The notes: generated by a model not told the origin, from the sequence alone. A DNA stretch of 64,000 nt from Acidocella facilis ATCC 35904 (GCF_000687875.1 NZ_JHYG01000001.1:62001-126000); one strand, 5' to 3'. Shown: positions 34,405 through 42,977, counted from the stretch's first letter. Numbers and translations: made by a program.

Positions 34405-35838
34405 ATGCGCAGAACCGCCAGCCTCTCTCTGGCCTGCCTGCTGCTCTCCGGCTGCATGCTGGGGCCGAATTATAAAGGCCCGCCAAAGATGCTGCCGCCC
34501 GGCCAGGGCTTCGCCCGCGCGGCGGATGCCGGCGCTGTCCCCGGCCCGCCTCTCGCGCAATGGTGGACCGAGCTGAACGATGCCGAGCTGAACAAGCTGG
34601 AAGCCCAGGCGCTGTCCGCCAGCCCGGATCTGGCGGCGGCGCGCGCGCGCCTGCGCGAATCCCGCGCCCAGCTGCATGCCGATCAGGCGCAGCTTTTGCC
34701 GACCACCGGGGCGAGCGCTGTGTATCTGCACAGCCATAGCGGCGATGGGCTGCTGAACGGGCTGGTCGGCAGCACCTCTGGCGGCGGCGCCCAGGATTTG
34801 AATTTCTATAGCACCGGCTTCGATGCGAGCTGGGAGCTGGATCTGTTCGGGGCGAAGCGACGCACCGCGGAAGGCGCGGCGGCACAGGCGCAGGCGCGCA
34901 TCGCGGATCTGGCGGATACCCAGGTGAGCCTGACCGCCAATGTCGCCCGCGCCTATGTGGATCTGCGTGCCGACCAGCAGCGTGTGGCACTCGCCCAGGC
35001 CAGCCTGGGGCTGCACCAGCAGATGCTGGGGTTGGAACAGCAGCGCGCGGCCGCCGGCACGGTGTCCCAGGATGATCTGCTGCAGCTGGCCGAGCAGGTA
35101 CAGCAGGATCAGGCCAATCTGGCGCCGCTGCGGGCGGAGATTTCCGTGCAGCTGGACCAGCTCGCCATCCTCACCGGCCAGCTGCCGGGGGCCTTGGATG
35201 CGGAACTGGCCCCCCCGGCGCCGGTGCCGATGCCACCGGCGCAAGTCGCGGTGGGCAACCCCGCCTTGCTGCTGCGCCAGCGCCCGGATATTCGCGCGGC
35301 GGAGCGCAACATTGCCGCGCGGAATGCCGCCATCGGCCAGCATCTGGCGGATTATTTTCCGAAAGTGACCCTGCTCGGCGATATCGGGTTTTCCTCAACC
35401 AATATCTCGCAGCTTTTCAACGGCAATGCGTTCTCCTCCCTCGCGGCGCCGGTGATCTCCTGGACGCCGTTTGATTTCGGCCGCACCGCCGCCGCCGTCT
35501 CGCAGGCCCGGGCGGGGCGCGATGAGGCGGTGGCGAATTATCAGAGCACGGTGTTGAAGGCCTTGCAGGATGCGGAGGATTCGCTGGCGCGTTACGGCGC
35601 GCAGCGGCAGAATTTGCAGGCGCTGGCGCAGGCTTACGGGCTGGCGCAACGCAGCGCGGGATTTGCCCGGCAGCGCGCCGCGCAGGGCACCATCTCGAAT
35701 CTGCAATGGATGAGCGCGCAGCGTGATCTGGACAGCGCGCAGGATCGTTTCATCCAGGCCCAGGCGCGAACCACCGAGGATTACATCGCCTTGCAAAAGA
35801 GCCTGGGGCTGGGCTGGCAGGCGCCGGGCCAGGTGTAG
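34405..35838 (+). CDS. Outer-membrane efflux lipoprotein (TolC/NodT family)
   Basis: A 477-residue outer-membrane channel subunit. ATG 34405, one base after the transporter stop and with GGGAGG upstream, gives a lipoprotein signal peptide with lipobox LLSGC near residue 17. Two OEP repeats follow, with LNKLEAQALSASPDLAAARARL and the later LRQRPDIRAAERNIAARNA that marks NodT-type factors. It completes the tripartite pump. An upstream in-frame start would extend into emrB and remove the lipoprotein signal. Confidence 0.9.
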   Translation: MRRTASLSLACLLLSGCMLGPNYKGPPKMLPPGQGFARAADAGAVPGPPLAQWWTELNDAELNKLEAQALSASPDLAAARARLRESRAQLHADQAQLLPTTGASAVYLHSHSGDGLLNGLVGSTSGGGAQDLNFYSTGFDASWELDLFGAKRRTAEGAAAQAQARIADLADTQVSLTANVARAYVDLRADQQRVALAQASLGLHQQMLGLEQQRAAAGTVSQDDLLQLAEQVQQDQANLAPLRAEISVQLDQLAILTGQLPGALDAELAPPAPVPMPPAQVAVGNPALLLRQRPDIRAAERNIAARNAAIGQHLADYFPKVTLLGDIGFSSTNISQLFNGNAFSSLAAPVISWTPFDFGRTAAAVSQARAGRDEAVANYQSTVLKALQDAEDSLARYGAQRQNLQALAQAYGLAQRSAGFARQRAAQGTISNLQWMSAQRDLDSAQDRFIQAQARTTEDYIALQKSLGLGWQAPGQV

Positions 35839-36337
35839 GCAACAGCCGCCTGGCATTCCCGTTGTGAAACTGAAGAAAGCAGCGGATTTGGCAGTTGTCT
35901 GTAGTGCTGTGCAGCTTGCCTCTGCCGGACTTTCAAGACCAGCTCTCGGACCATGAAATTGGCTTGTTTTGACCCGAATTTTAGGATCGAAAACAGCGAA
36001 TCGCTCGACCAAAAATGCAAAGACATCCCATTTGCGGCTGATGCGGCGCGGGGCCCGTGACGCGCCGTCAGCCGTCGTCGCTGCTCAGCTCGTGCGGGGG
36101 CGACGAAATTAATCCTCACCTTACCCTGAAACCATCCTGATATACTGAGACTTTAGGGATGTCAGGAACTCTGCGGACATGAAGCTCGTCGAGGCGCGTT
36201 CTTGCTGACTCCGCCACTCATTTGTCTGCTTCCCGGCTGATGCTGACAATCAGATCATCCATGGCTTGTCTTTTATAACGGGCTTTTTGCAAATTCGGTC
36301 TTGATTTCCTGCCTCTCGAAAATCCCGCCCGTTGCGG
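35839..36337. other. Intergenic stretch without recognised genes
   Basis: About 500 bp between the efflux operon and the TPR gene. Base composition becomes noticeably less GC-rich here, and several short open frames lack ribosome sites and resemblance to any family. It may be the edge of the degraded island. I saw no RNA gene, terminator or repeat that I can support. Confidence 0.4.
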
Positions 36338-37285
36338 CTAATAATTTTTCAACTTCACCTGTCGGCGATCGCGCCAGATCAACCAGCCTACATGCGCCGC
36401 GCAGAGGAGCGCATATCCAACGGCCCCGTCCATCACCGCCTGGTTAAGCGTGCTTTCAGCGGGCATATCCTGCAGCAGCCAAGCCGGCAGAAAAAGTTGC
36501 ACCACCGCGGCCGCACTGCCCAGCGCAAGCATGGTGAACATGAACGCCCCTTTGTGCAGTCGATTGGGTAATGTGCTGAACCACCAGAATGGCCGGGTGA
36601 ACCAACTCTGCCAGGACCTCACCATGGCCAGAAGCCCCAGCGCGTCCAGATCCGTCGCATTGCGGGATAAGGCCCAGAGCGCCATGTCCCGTGCTGTCGC
36701 GATGTCGTTCAGCCGGAATGCGATCTGCCCCTTCAATAACATCAGTTCCGGCGTTTCGGGGGCGCAGCGCAAGGCGCGGTCGGCGAAGACTTGCGCCTGT
36801 TTAAAATGGCGCTGCGCCTTATGCAGCTGCGCATAACCCTCCCAGACCGATGCTGAATCCGGAGCCAGGCGTTGCGCCTGTGCCAGTGCCGCCTCGGCCG
36901 GTTTAAAGCGGCCAAGCGCGCGCAGGACGGTGCTTAGAACAATGTGGTTCTCCTCGGATTCCGGTGCGATGGCGACGGCCTCTTGCGCGGTGCCCAGAGC
37001 CTCACGCTTGCGCCGCAATTGCAGCAGCGTGAGCGCCCGCACACGCAAGCCATAGGCGCGCTCCGTCTCGTCGCAAGGCAATCCCAGCCCGGTCTCCAGC
37101 AAGGCCAGGGCCTGCTTGTAACGGCCGAAGCCATATTGCAGATTGCCCGCGTGCAGATAGGCTTCGGCCGCGCCAGGGGCGAGGTAAATGGCCCTCTCAT
37201 AATGCTGCAAAGCCGCTGTCAGATTGCCCGCCCGCCAAGCGGCTTCGCCCTGCTTGAGCACGGTTTGCAACTGAGTATCCGTCAC
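36338..37285 (-). CDS. TPR-repeat membrane protein partnered with the AAA+ ATPase
   Basis: A 315-residue protein starting with GTG that overlaps the AAA+ stop codon (GTGA), so it is translationally coupled to it. Residues about 5-220 are tetratricopeptide repeats (AAWRAGNLTAALQHYERAI, HAGNLQYGFGRYKQALALLE, LRALGRFKPAEAALAQAQRL, AQRHFKQAQVFADRAL). Two hydrophobic segments near 250-275 and 285-305 probably anchor the C-terminus in the inner membrane, leaving a short positively charged tail. The family was not recognised. The TPR domain likely recruits a client or the ATPase. Confidence 0.75.
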   Translation of the reverse strand: MTDTQLQTVLKQGEAAWRAGNLTAALQHYERAIYLAPGAAEAYLHAGNLQYGFGRYKQALALLETGLGLPCDETERAYGLRVRALTLLQLRRKREALGTAQEAVAIAPESEENHIVLSTVLRALGRFKPAEAALAQAQRLAPDSASVWEGYAQLHKAQRHFKQAQVFADRALRCAPETPELMLLKGQIAFRLNDIATARDMALWALSRNATDLDALGLLAMVRSWQSWFTRPFWWFSTLPNRLHKGAFMFTMLALGSAAAVVQLFLPAWLLQDMPAESTLNQAVMDGAVGYALLCAAHVGWLIWRDRRQVKLKNY

Positions 37286-38475
37286 TTCTGATACCGCTCG
37301 AGAAAGGCCAGCAACTCTCCATATAATCCGGGCTCGGGCGCGTATTTCGCGTAATTGCGCGCGGTGGAGAGCCATTCCAATGTCGTCGGGCGGGTTTCCT
37401 CCAGGGCCGCGTCCATGTGCAGACGCGAAATCTGCGTGCTCTCGCGCCCCTGCATCTCCTGCTCGATGGCGAGATCGATCGCGGTTTCAACGAGGTTGGT
37501 AAGATCGGCGCCGGAATAGCCGCTGGTCAGCGTGGCATAGCGCGCAATATCCAGCCCCGGCACAATCGGACGGTTGAGCAGCAGCCGGCGCAATATGGTC
37601 AGCCGGGCCGCCTGGTCAGGCGGCGGAACGAAGATGACACGGTCGAACCGTCCTGGGCGACGAAAGGCGCTGTCCACCGCCCAGGGCACGTTGGTGGCGG
37701 CCAGCACCAGAATGCCGTCATTGCGGCTATCAAGCCCGTCAAACGTGCTCAGAAAGGTAGAGACCAGTGAGGTGTCCAAGCCGGATTTGCGCCGCGCCGC
37801 CAGGGCCTCAATCTCATCAAAAAACAGAATGGCGGGCTTGCGCTGCCGTGCCTCGGTGAATGCGGCGACGAGCTTTTTTTCCGCCTGGCCGCTATAGCAG
37901 TCCAGTATCTCCGCAATGCCGACCTCGATAAAACTTGTACGCGCCTCGCCGGCGGCGGCGCGGGCCAGCAGCGTCTTGCCGCAACCCGGCGGGCCGTAAA
38001 GGAGAATGCCGCCTCCGGCACGCCGGCCGAAGCGCTCGAACAATTTTGGCTTCTCACGCGGTGCGATGATGCGGCGATGGATCTGGCGCTTCACCTCCTC
38101 CAACCCGCCTACATCGGCGAAGCTCATCGGCGCGGCCTGCAACGCTGGCGGCACCGAAACCGGACGATGTTCGTTTAGCTGCACCAGCACAGGCTGCTGA
38201 CTCCAACGTGCCGCTTCGCCAGGCTCGCCGAGCTCCAGGAGAAACGCTCTGATCTCCCGGCAAAGCGTTTCGTCGGTGATCGCGGCGGGATCAAGTGTCG
38301 AAATAAAAGCCGCGGCGTCGGCAAGCTTTCCCGTCTGGGTTGCCAGTGACAGCAAGGCCCGCAGCAAAATACCTGACTCAGGATGCTTCGTGCAGGAGGC
38401 CAGCAACGCGTTAAACTCGTGATCCAACGTACCAGACATATGCCAACGCAGCTCCATCTTGTGATCAGCCGACAT
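37282..38475 (-). CDS. AAA+ ATPase of the FtsH/Vps4-like classic clade
   Basis: A 397-residue ATPase. Residues 1-115 are a helical N-terminal region of no recognised family. The AAA module starts at SFADVGGLEEVKRQIHRRI, with Walker A GPPGCGKT near 160, Walker B ILFFDEIEAL near 215, sensor 1 ATN near 258, and RRPGRFDRVIF with arginine fingers near 268-272. A C-terminal helical lid with SGYSGADLTNLVE follows. No protease or second ATPase domain is present, so it resembles remodelling ATPases of the classic clade rather than FtsH itself. It is coupled to a TPR membrane protein and divergent from an exported propeller protein. The function is unknown. Confidence 0.85.
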   Translation of the reverse strand: MSADHKMELRWHMSGTLDHEFNALLASCTKHPESGILLRALLSLATQTGKLADAAAFISTLDPAAITDETLCREIRAFLLELGEPGEAARWSQQPVLVQLNEHRPVSVPPALQAAPMSFADVGGLEEVKRQIHRRIIAPREKPKLFERFGRRAGGGILLYGPPGCGKTLLARAAAGEARTSFIEVGIAEILDCYSGQAEKKLVAAFTEARQRKPAILFFDEIEALAARRKSGLDTSLVSTFLSTFDGLDSRNDGILVLAATNVPWAVDSAFRRPGRFDRVIFVPPPDQAARLTILRRLLLNRPIVPGLDIARYATLTSGYSGADLTNLVETAIDLAIEQEMQGRESTQISRLHMDAALEETRPTTLEWLSTARNYAKYAPEPGLYGELLAFLERYQK

Positions 38476-38481
38476 TACCCA

Positions 38482-38567
38482 TTTGAGCTGCCCATCCGCC
38501 CTTGATGGAGGACAGGATAGCCCGATCCTGGCTCTAGGAGAAGGCGGAATGGTGTGGTGATAACCTC
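38482..38567. repeat. Approximately 88-bp direct repeat, copy R1
   Basis: From TTTGAGCTGCC to GTGGTGATAACCTCC this segment matches copy R2 (39923-40010) at most positions, with a two-base length difference. It lies directly upstream of the AAA+ gene start. The family was not identified; it may be the end of an insertion element. Confidence 0.7.
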
Positions 38568-38638
38568 CATTCCATTCGCAATCATTGCCCGACAGACATG
38601 GTTGAGCTATGCTTGTACGCTATATCCATGGGGTTAGC

Positions 38639-39679
38639 ATGACGAAAGCCATTATTTTTCGCCACGCCCAGCCGCTTGCCGGTGCCCTTCTGCTGTTTTG
38701 CTCTTTGGCATCATCTGCCCGGCCTGCCGTCGCGGCGGATATCTCTCTTTCAGACCCTCCGGCATGGGATGTTAATTGGAGCCCGGATGGCAAAAATCTT
38801 GCCTATTGCGGGACCCAAAGCTGCCATGTCCTCAATGAAGCGACAGGCAAGACCATCACCAATCTGCCCGACGGGCTGGCAGGGCAGATCATCCATTTTT
38901 TTCCTGGTGCCGAAACACTCGTCACGGACGCACCGGGTAACATCCCCGGCCAGGTGCTGACCGTTTGGGAAGCAAAGAGTGGCAAGCTGCAGACCGCGCT
39001 GCCTTGGCCGCATGACCCGCATTTCCGGTTTGGTGAGCGCATTGCGGCGTTCTCAGCCAATGGCGCAAGGCTGGCTGTTACGCAGTTGCAGGCACCGGGC
39101 CAGCCCGCGCAGCTCTACATGCCACCGGCCTACAAACCTGGCCCGGCCTTTATGCCGCCCGGTAAGTTAGGGGCGCTGGCGCTGGCGCTTTCGCCGGATG
39201 GCAACACGCTGGCCATGGCGGTCGATAATGGCCGGATTATCCTCCAGCCGCTTGATTCCGCGACCAGTCCCGTTGTGTTGCATTACCAGTTACCGCCCGG
39301 CAGCGTTGCGGTTCTCACTCAGCTTGCCTTCAACCCAGACGGTAACGCCCTCGCCGCGTCCTTCAGCTCTGTGGGGGATGGCTCTTCCGGTTGGCCGCGC
39401 CCGCCTTTGTTGCTCTGGCATTTGGCGCAGCCTGGCCCGCCACAGCCGCTTTGTGGGGCGCAGCCCTCCGGTGCCTCTCGCCTCTCCTGGCGTCCTGACG
39501 GAGACAGCATTGCTATAGCCAACGGCGAAGGCGCGGTGGAAATCTGCCCGGCAGGTGGAGGTGCGCCGCGTATCATCCACGTACCGGATGGCTGGGCCAT
39601 TCCGGCATTCAGCCCTGATGGGCAGCAGCTCGCTGTTGCCATAGATTCCGAAATATTGCTCTTCAAACCTGATACTTAA
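38639..39679 (+). CDS. Exported WD40/YVTN-like beta-propeller protein
   Basis: A 346-residue protein with a Sec signal peptide (residues 1-32, ending RPAVAA), so periplasmic or secreted. Repeats of the form lsPDGntLA appear through the mature part: VNWSPDGKNLAYCG, LALSPDGNTLAMAV, LAFNPDGNALAASF, LSWRPDGDSIAIAN and PAFSPDGQQLAVAI, as expected for a WD40-type propeller of five to seven blades. ATG 38639 puts the signal peptide at the start; an upstream ATG at 38609 is possible. It lies between the two R repeats and just upstream of the truncated lipase gene. No specific role is recognised. Confidence 0.75.
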   Translation: MTKAIIFRHAQPLAGALLLFCSLASSARPAVAADISLSDPPAWDVNWSPDGKNLAYCGTQSCHVLNEATGKTITNLPDGLAGQIIHFFPGAETLVTDAPGNIPGQVLTVWEAKSGKLQTALPWPHDPHFRFGERIAAFSANGARLAVTQLQAPGQPAQLYMPPAYKPGPAFMPPGKLGALALALSPDGNTLAMAVDNGRIILQPLDSATSPVVLHYQLPPGSVAVLTQLAFNPDGNALAASFSSVGDGSSGWPRPPLLLWHLAQPGPPQPLCGAQPSGASRLSWRPDGDSIAIANGEGAVEICPAGGGAPRIIHVPDGWAIPAFSPDGQQLAVAIDSEILLFKPDT

Positions 39680-39689
39680 AAGGTTCCAC

Positions 39690-39950
39690 ATGCCGGGCGT
39701 GGATAATCAAACCTATATTCATGCATCCCGCTTGGCCTATATCGACAAAGCGGGGGATTACGTCAAAACTGTGCTACCCGGCTACAAGCTGGAATCCATG
39801 ATAGGAACGGACAAGCCGGATGGCTTCCGGGCCCTTGTACTCAGCGGCGCAGGTGGGGTGATTGTTGCCTTCCGTGGGACGGTCCTCTATTTTCACAAAC
39901 TCTCAGACCGTGCTTTGAGGCTTTTGAGCTGCCTATCCACCCTTGATTGA
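39690..39950 (+). pseudogene. Truncated class 3 lipase-like gene
   Basis: An 86-codon reading frame whose first 65 residues resemble the start of a class 3 lipase: YIHASRLAYIDKAGDYVKT and then VIVAFRGT, the strand-plus-oxyanion motif before the nucleophile region. Immediately after this the resemblance ends and the frame runs into repeat R2, so the catalytic GxSxG serine, Asp and His are missing. ATG 39690 has AAAGG upstream. I read it as the 5' remnant of a larger gene cut by the repeat or by deletion. It follows the propeller gene by ten bases. Confidence 0.6.
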
Positions 39951-40010
39951 GGGCAGGATAGCCCCCTGGCCCTAAGAAAAGGCGGAATGGTGTGGTGGTA
40001 GCTTCCTCTG
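39923..40010. repeat. Approximately 88-bp direct repeat, copy R2
   Basis: Second copy of the segment at 38482-38567, in the same orientation, 1.44 kb away. It begins where the lipase-like frame is truncated. The region from here to 40164 contains no recognised gene. Confidence 0.7.
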
Positions 40011-40221
40011 AGGTGGCTGGTTTAAGGAGTGCCTGCCCAAGGCGGTGATTGCGGGAGCTATATGTTCAGTTTTGCCGTAAGCGTGGCGGGTGCCTGAATT
40101 ACCCCTTCGCAGGCAGCCGGATGTTGCGGGAGGCTGCGTTGTTGCGCGCCGGTGATGCCGGCATATGACGCATCTGTTTCAGGCGGCTGTGCGCCCTGAG
40201 TTTCGCAAAGAGAGGTGTGTC

Positions 40222-40686
40222 GTGCATAATGCCTATCGGTCTGTGTCTTTCAGCGGCGGCGAGATGTCCGTCCCGGATGATTGGCCGGGCGAATCATCCG
40301 GCGATGGCCTGCAATATTTTATAGGGTCACCGGATGATACGTTGATGATAACCCTCTCGGTTTATTATTTTACCACTGACGGCTCCGCCGAGGACGCCCA
40401 GCATGTTTTTGACCGGTTTCTCCAGATTCGCCGGGATTCGGAGTTCAGCGCCGCGCCGGACGCGGATATTACCATCGGCGTCGCAGATGTTCTGCAACAT
40501 GAGGATGGAACCCTGTCCGCCACCTATGAGGGGCAAGAGGCAGATGAGCGTCGTTTTGCCGCGAAGCTGGCGATGAAGGGCGGTACGCTGGCGGTGGTCT
40601 ATCTCGAAGCGGTCGGGGAGGATTTGGCGGCTGTCGAGGAAATCGCACCAGCGATATTCCAAAGCCTCGTCGTCAGAGCTGTTTGA
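40222..40686 (+). CDS. Small hypothetical protein, possibly DcrB/Mog1-like
   Basis: A 154-residue cytoplasmic protein, no signal peptide or membrane segment. GTG 40222 follows GAGAGG at good distance; an ATG at 40165 is less well placed. The pattern SVSFSGGEMSVPDDWPGES near the start, followed by alternating strands and a helix around AQHVFDRFLQIRR, recalls the DUF1795/DcrB (PsbP/Mog1 fold) proteins that include effector-associated chaperones. This is a visual impression only. Its closeness to a truncated lipase suggests the remains of an effector/partner pair. Confidence 0.5.
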   Translation: MHNAYRSVSFSGGEMSVPDDWPGESSGDGLQYFIGSPDDTLMITLSVYYFTTDGSAEDAQHVFDRFLQIRRDSEFSAAPDADITIGVADVLQHEDGTLSATYEGQEADERRFAAKLAMKGGTLAVVYLEAVGEDLAAVEEIAPAIFQSLVVRAV

Positions 40687-40765
40687 TCCCCGGCTTTAAT
40701 AGCGCATTATTTACCGGCCGAACCCGGCCCGGGCCTGGCTAGCGTCCTTGGGGAGGCCGTAAAGA

Positions 40766-41737
40766 TCACGCGGCATCCTCCATCTGCATCTTCGTCGGCT
40801 CTTTGCCCCGGCGCCGCGTGCGGCCGATCAGCGCGGCGGCCGATGGCTGTCCCTCCAAACACGATATCCGCCCAGATCTGCGCCAGCTCCCGGCGTTCCT
40901 CCAGATATTTCTCCCGGCCCTAAGCGCTGGCGACTTCATCGGACGGGGGCAGCATCAGCTCGATAACATAAGAATCCATACGGTTGCGCTTCTTCATGAT
41001 GAAGGAAAAGCAGCTCCTGAGTCCATACGCGCTCTGGCCCCCTTCATAGCCGGCTCGTTTAATGAGGCTGTTGACGGCGTTGCCGCTGATGACGCTCACC
41101 CTCTGGAAAGACGGAAAGACCCACTCCGAATCCCCGCTCATTTCCCGTACCTGCAGCAGCAACGCCACCGCCTGCCGTGAAAGCGGCACCTTATGATCTG
41201 GTGGCACGTGGGGGGCTTCGCCCTTCATCCGATGCCCCGGGATGATTCAGACCGGCGCCTCTCCCGCCAGATCGTGGAACTCTTTCCAGACGGCGAACCG
41301 GATTTCGCTCTGGCGTGAGGCGGTCAGCAGCGTCATCCGGGTTTCACCCCTGCATAATGCGTTGGTGTGCAGAGCTTTTCCTGGCGCTTCAGCCCGCGCG
41401 TCGCAGCTTCGGCAAAGGTCGCCGGCCGCCGCCGGCTTGTCCTGTGCAGAATGGGCTCGCCGGCGCGTGCCTGCATGCGCAGCGGGTCCCGCGCATCTCG
41501 GGCCTGGCGCAAGGTCATGTAAGGGTAATCGCCGAGGGTTATCGTGGTTGGTCGTTTGCCGAGGCGTAGCTGATACTGCCAGACCCGACAGCCTGAGGTC
41601 CCGGCCCGCAAAAACAGCCTGTCACGGTCATACGATATATTGCTTTCGGGCCGGCTTGGGCGGCACCTAATTTCGCATTCGTTAAAGGCAACACCTGCGA
41701 CCTTCTGAAAAGTCATGCTAGCGTTACGTGACATCAC
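40766..41737 (-). pseudogene. Broken P4-type tyrosine integrase
   Basis: Two pieces of one integrase gene are visible on the minus strand. The first (about 41720-41333) has the N-terminal DUF4102-like domain: LRLGKRPTTITLGDYPYMTLRQARDARD. The second (41228-40920) has the C-terminal part with VPLSRQAVALL and GDSEWVFPSFQ, ending in a TAG where tyrosine is expected, after which the frame continues with KYLEERRELAQIWADIVF and then shifts frame. The central catalytic part is shortened and the HxxR and LxH motifs are degraded. It lies just downstream of tRNA-Arg, the usual arrangement for integrated islands. Confidence 0.75.
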
Positions 41738-41865
41738 TTATGGCGACAAGCGGGCTGAACACTTATGGAACAACAAGAAAAGTTATCACCCTAAAAAACA
41801 CAAAAACGTTTGATTTCATATGGTTCGCTGTCGGCGCAATAGTGCCGTGTGGGTTTTGGAAGATC

Positions 41866-41942
41866 TGGCGCCCCCGGCAGGACTCGAACCTGCATAAACG
41901 AACTTAGAAGGATCGGAGCTTATCCAATTAGCCAACGGGGGC
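41866..41942 (-). tRNA. tRNA-Arg (anticodon UCU), 3' CCA encoded
   Basis: Read on the minus strand it folds as a cloverleaf of 77 nt: acceptor GCCCCCG/CGGGGGC, discriminator G and CCA, T arm GCAGG-TTCGAGT-CCTGC, and anticodon loop CTTCTAA giving UCU. The anticodon stem has a U-U mismatch in its fourth pair and the D stem has a G-U pair, making it somewhat irregular. It is flanked by the broken integrase, so it probably served as the attachment site. Confidence 0.85.
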
Positions 41943-42121
41943 GCGGCGCCAGGCTCATATCATGAGGCTGCGAAACTGCCAAAATCCGGGTCAACCTTAC
42001 GATTCACTACAATTTTGCGTGACATAGCTATCAAAATGACCCGCAAATGAGCTAGCATCGAGATGGTTCAGCGCGCTGTTCAGTAATATCTTTGTGTGCC
42101 AGCCCTAGGGTGAATGAACTG

Positions 42122-42310
42122 ATGATGTTGAGGGGCTTAGGTCAAAATATGGTCGTCAGGCTGGCGGTTTTTCTGCGCGATCGCCGAGCTGTTACGTCCG
42201 TGGAATATGGCGTGATCGCATTGATCATCATCTTGGCTATCGTCGGGGGGTTAACGCGGATCGGCACCGAAGTCGCAGTGCCGTTCAATCAGGTGGCCTC
42301 GGAACTCTGA
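42122..42310 (+). CDS. Flp/Fap-type pilin, first copy
   Basis: A 62-residue prepilin. A positively charged leader is followed by RRAVTSVEYGVIALIIILAIVGG, which contains the Flp hallmark of an invariant Glu-Tyr pair at the start of a long hydrophobic helix; cleavage by the prepilin peptidase is expected just before it. The sequence differs clearly from the second Flp copy 350 bp downstream. ATG 42122 is one of two tandem ATGs following AGGGTGA; an internal ATG at 42149 is another option. It may be a minor or alternative pilin. Confidence 0.8.
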   Translation: MMLRGLGQNMVVRLAVFLRDRRAVTSVEYGVIALIIILAIVGGLTRIGTEVAVPFNQVASEL

Positions 42311-42459
42311 CAGGGAGAAAACGCTTATCCGTGTCTGCAGGCGGGCTGTCAATACTGAAGATGCTGCTTGTCTCATAAAAGCAGATTATCATAAAAATTT
42401 AAACAAATTCTGTCGCTGTGCGGCTTGGTGACCAAATCGTTAGGGTTGCCGCCGGTCAA

Positions 42460-42489
42460 GCGTGAGTTTTTTTGACAAAAAAGTCACGC
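42460..42489. terminator. Hairpin between the two flp genes
   Basis: GCGTGA/TCACGC pair with TTTTTT/AAAAAA after a single G-G mismatch, around TGAC. It is 150 bases after the first pilin gene and just upstream of the promoter-like element for the second. Its role is uncertain. Confidence 0.4.
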
Positions 42490-42525
42490 TCACGGATTTT
42501 TGTTTAGTTCGTGCGCAAACTTCGT

Positions 42526-42554
42526 TTGACAGAAATGGCTGATTTTTATGTATT
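42526..42554 (+). promoter_or_regulatory. Candidate promoter of the main flp gene
   Basis: A perfect TTGACA, a 17-base spacer and TGTATT (four of six consensus bases), 120 bases before the flp ATG. The 5' region 42311-42674 has no gene. Confidence 0.45.
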
Positions 42555-42674
42555 GAACACCAGCCTCGACAGGTTGATGACAAGGTGGGCAGATGGCGTG
42601 GCAGTTCCGCGTGAGACGCTTTCTCTGTTATCAGGTTTCGGTCTCGAATTAATTTTTTGAAAGGGTCTTCTTTC

Positions 42675-42863
42675 ATGCTCGCTAACTATATCCGCGCCGC
42701 CATGACCACCAAGCTGGCGCAGCTCAATGTCGACAAGCGTGCCGTCACCGCCATTGAGTACGGCCTGATTGCTGCGCTGATCGCGGTTGTGATCATCGCC
42801 GCCGTGTCCAGCCTCGGCACTCGCATCTCCAACACCTTCAACGCAGTGGCGTCCGAGCTCTAA
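42675..42863 (+). CDS. flp: Flp/Fap-type major pilin
   Basis: A 62-residue Flp prepilin. It has a short leader ending in DKRAVTAIEYGLIAALIAVV, where the Glu-Tyr pair and the following hydrophobic helix are the family hallmark, and a short C-terminal stretch NTFNAVASEL shared with the first copy. ATG 42675 follows GAAAGGG. A strong terminator comes directly after the gene, as usual for an abundantly expressed major pilin set apart from the assembly genes downstream. Confidence 0.9.
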   Translation: MLANYIRAAMTTKLAQLNVDKRAVTAIEYGLIAALIAVVIIAAVSSLGTRISNTFNAVASEL

Positions 42864-42888
42864 GCTCCGCTCCGCGACATCTGCGCTG

Positions 42889-42920
42889 CGGCCGATCGGG
42901 TTCCCGGTCGGCCGTTTTTT
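42889..42920 (+). terminator. Rho-independent terminator after flp
   Basis: CGGCCGATCG pairs with CGGTCGGCCG (one G-T pair) around GGTTCC, followed by six Ts. Confidence 0.85.
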
Positions 42921-42947
42921 GTGGTGTGACACACAGCTTAAAAGCCC

Positions 42948-42977
42948 TTGTAATTTTTCAATTTTGCACGGTAAAAT
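42948..42977 (+). promoter_or_regulatory. Candidate promoter of the tad assembly operon
   Basis: TTGTAA, an 18-base spacer and TAAAAT, about 170 bases before cpaA, just after the flp terminator. Based on hexamer resemblance only. Confidence 0.3.

Noticed and set aside
38482-40010. A complete composite transposon bounded by R1 and R2
   Set aside because: No transposase frame lies between or beside the repeats, so only repeats are claimed.
41242-41670. A 142-codon plus-strand gene opposite the integrase remnant
   Set aside because: No ribosome site or family resemblance; the minus strand carries recognisable integrase segments.
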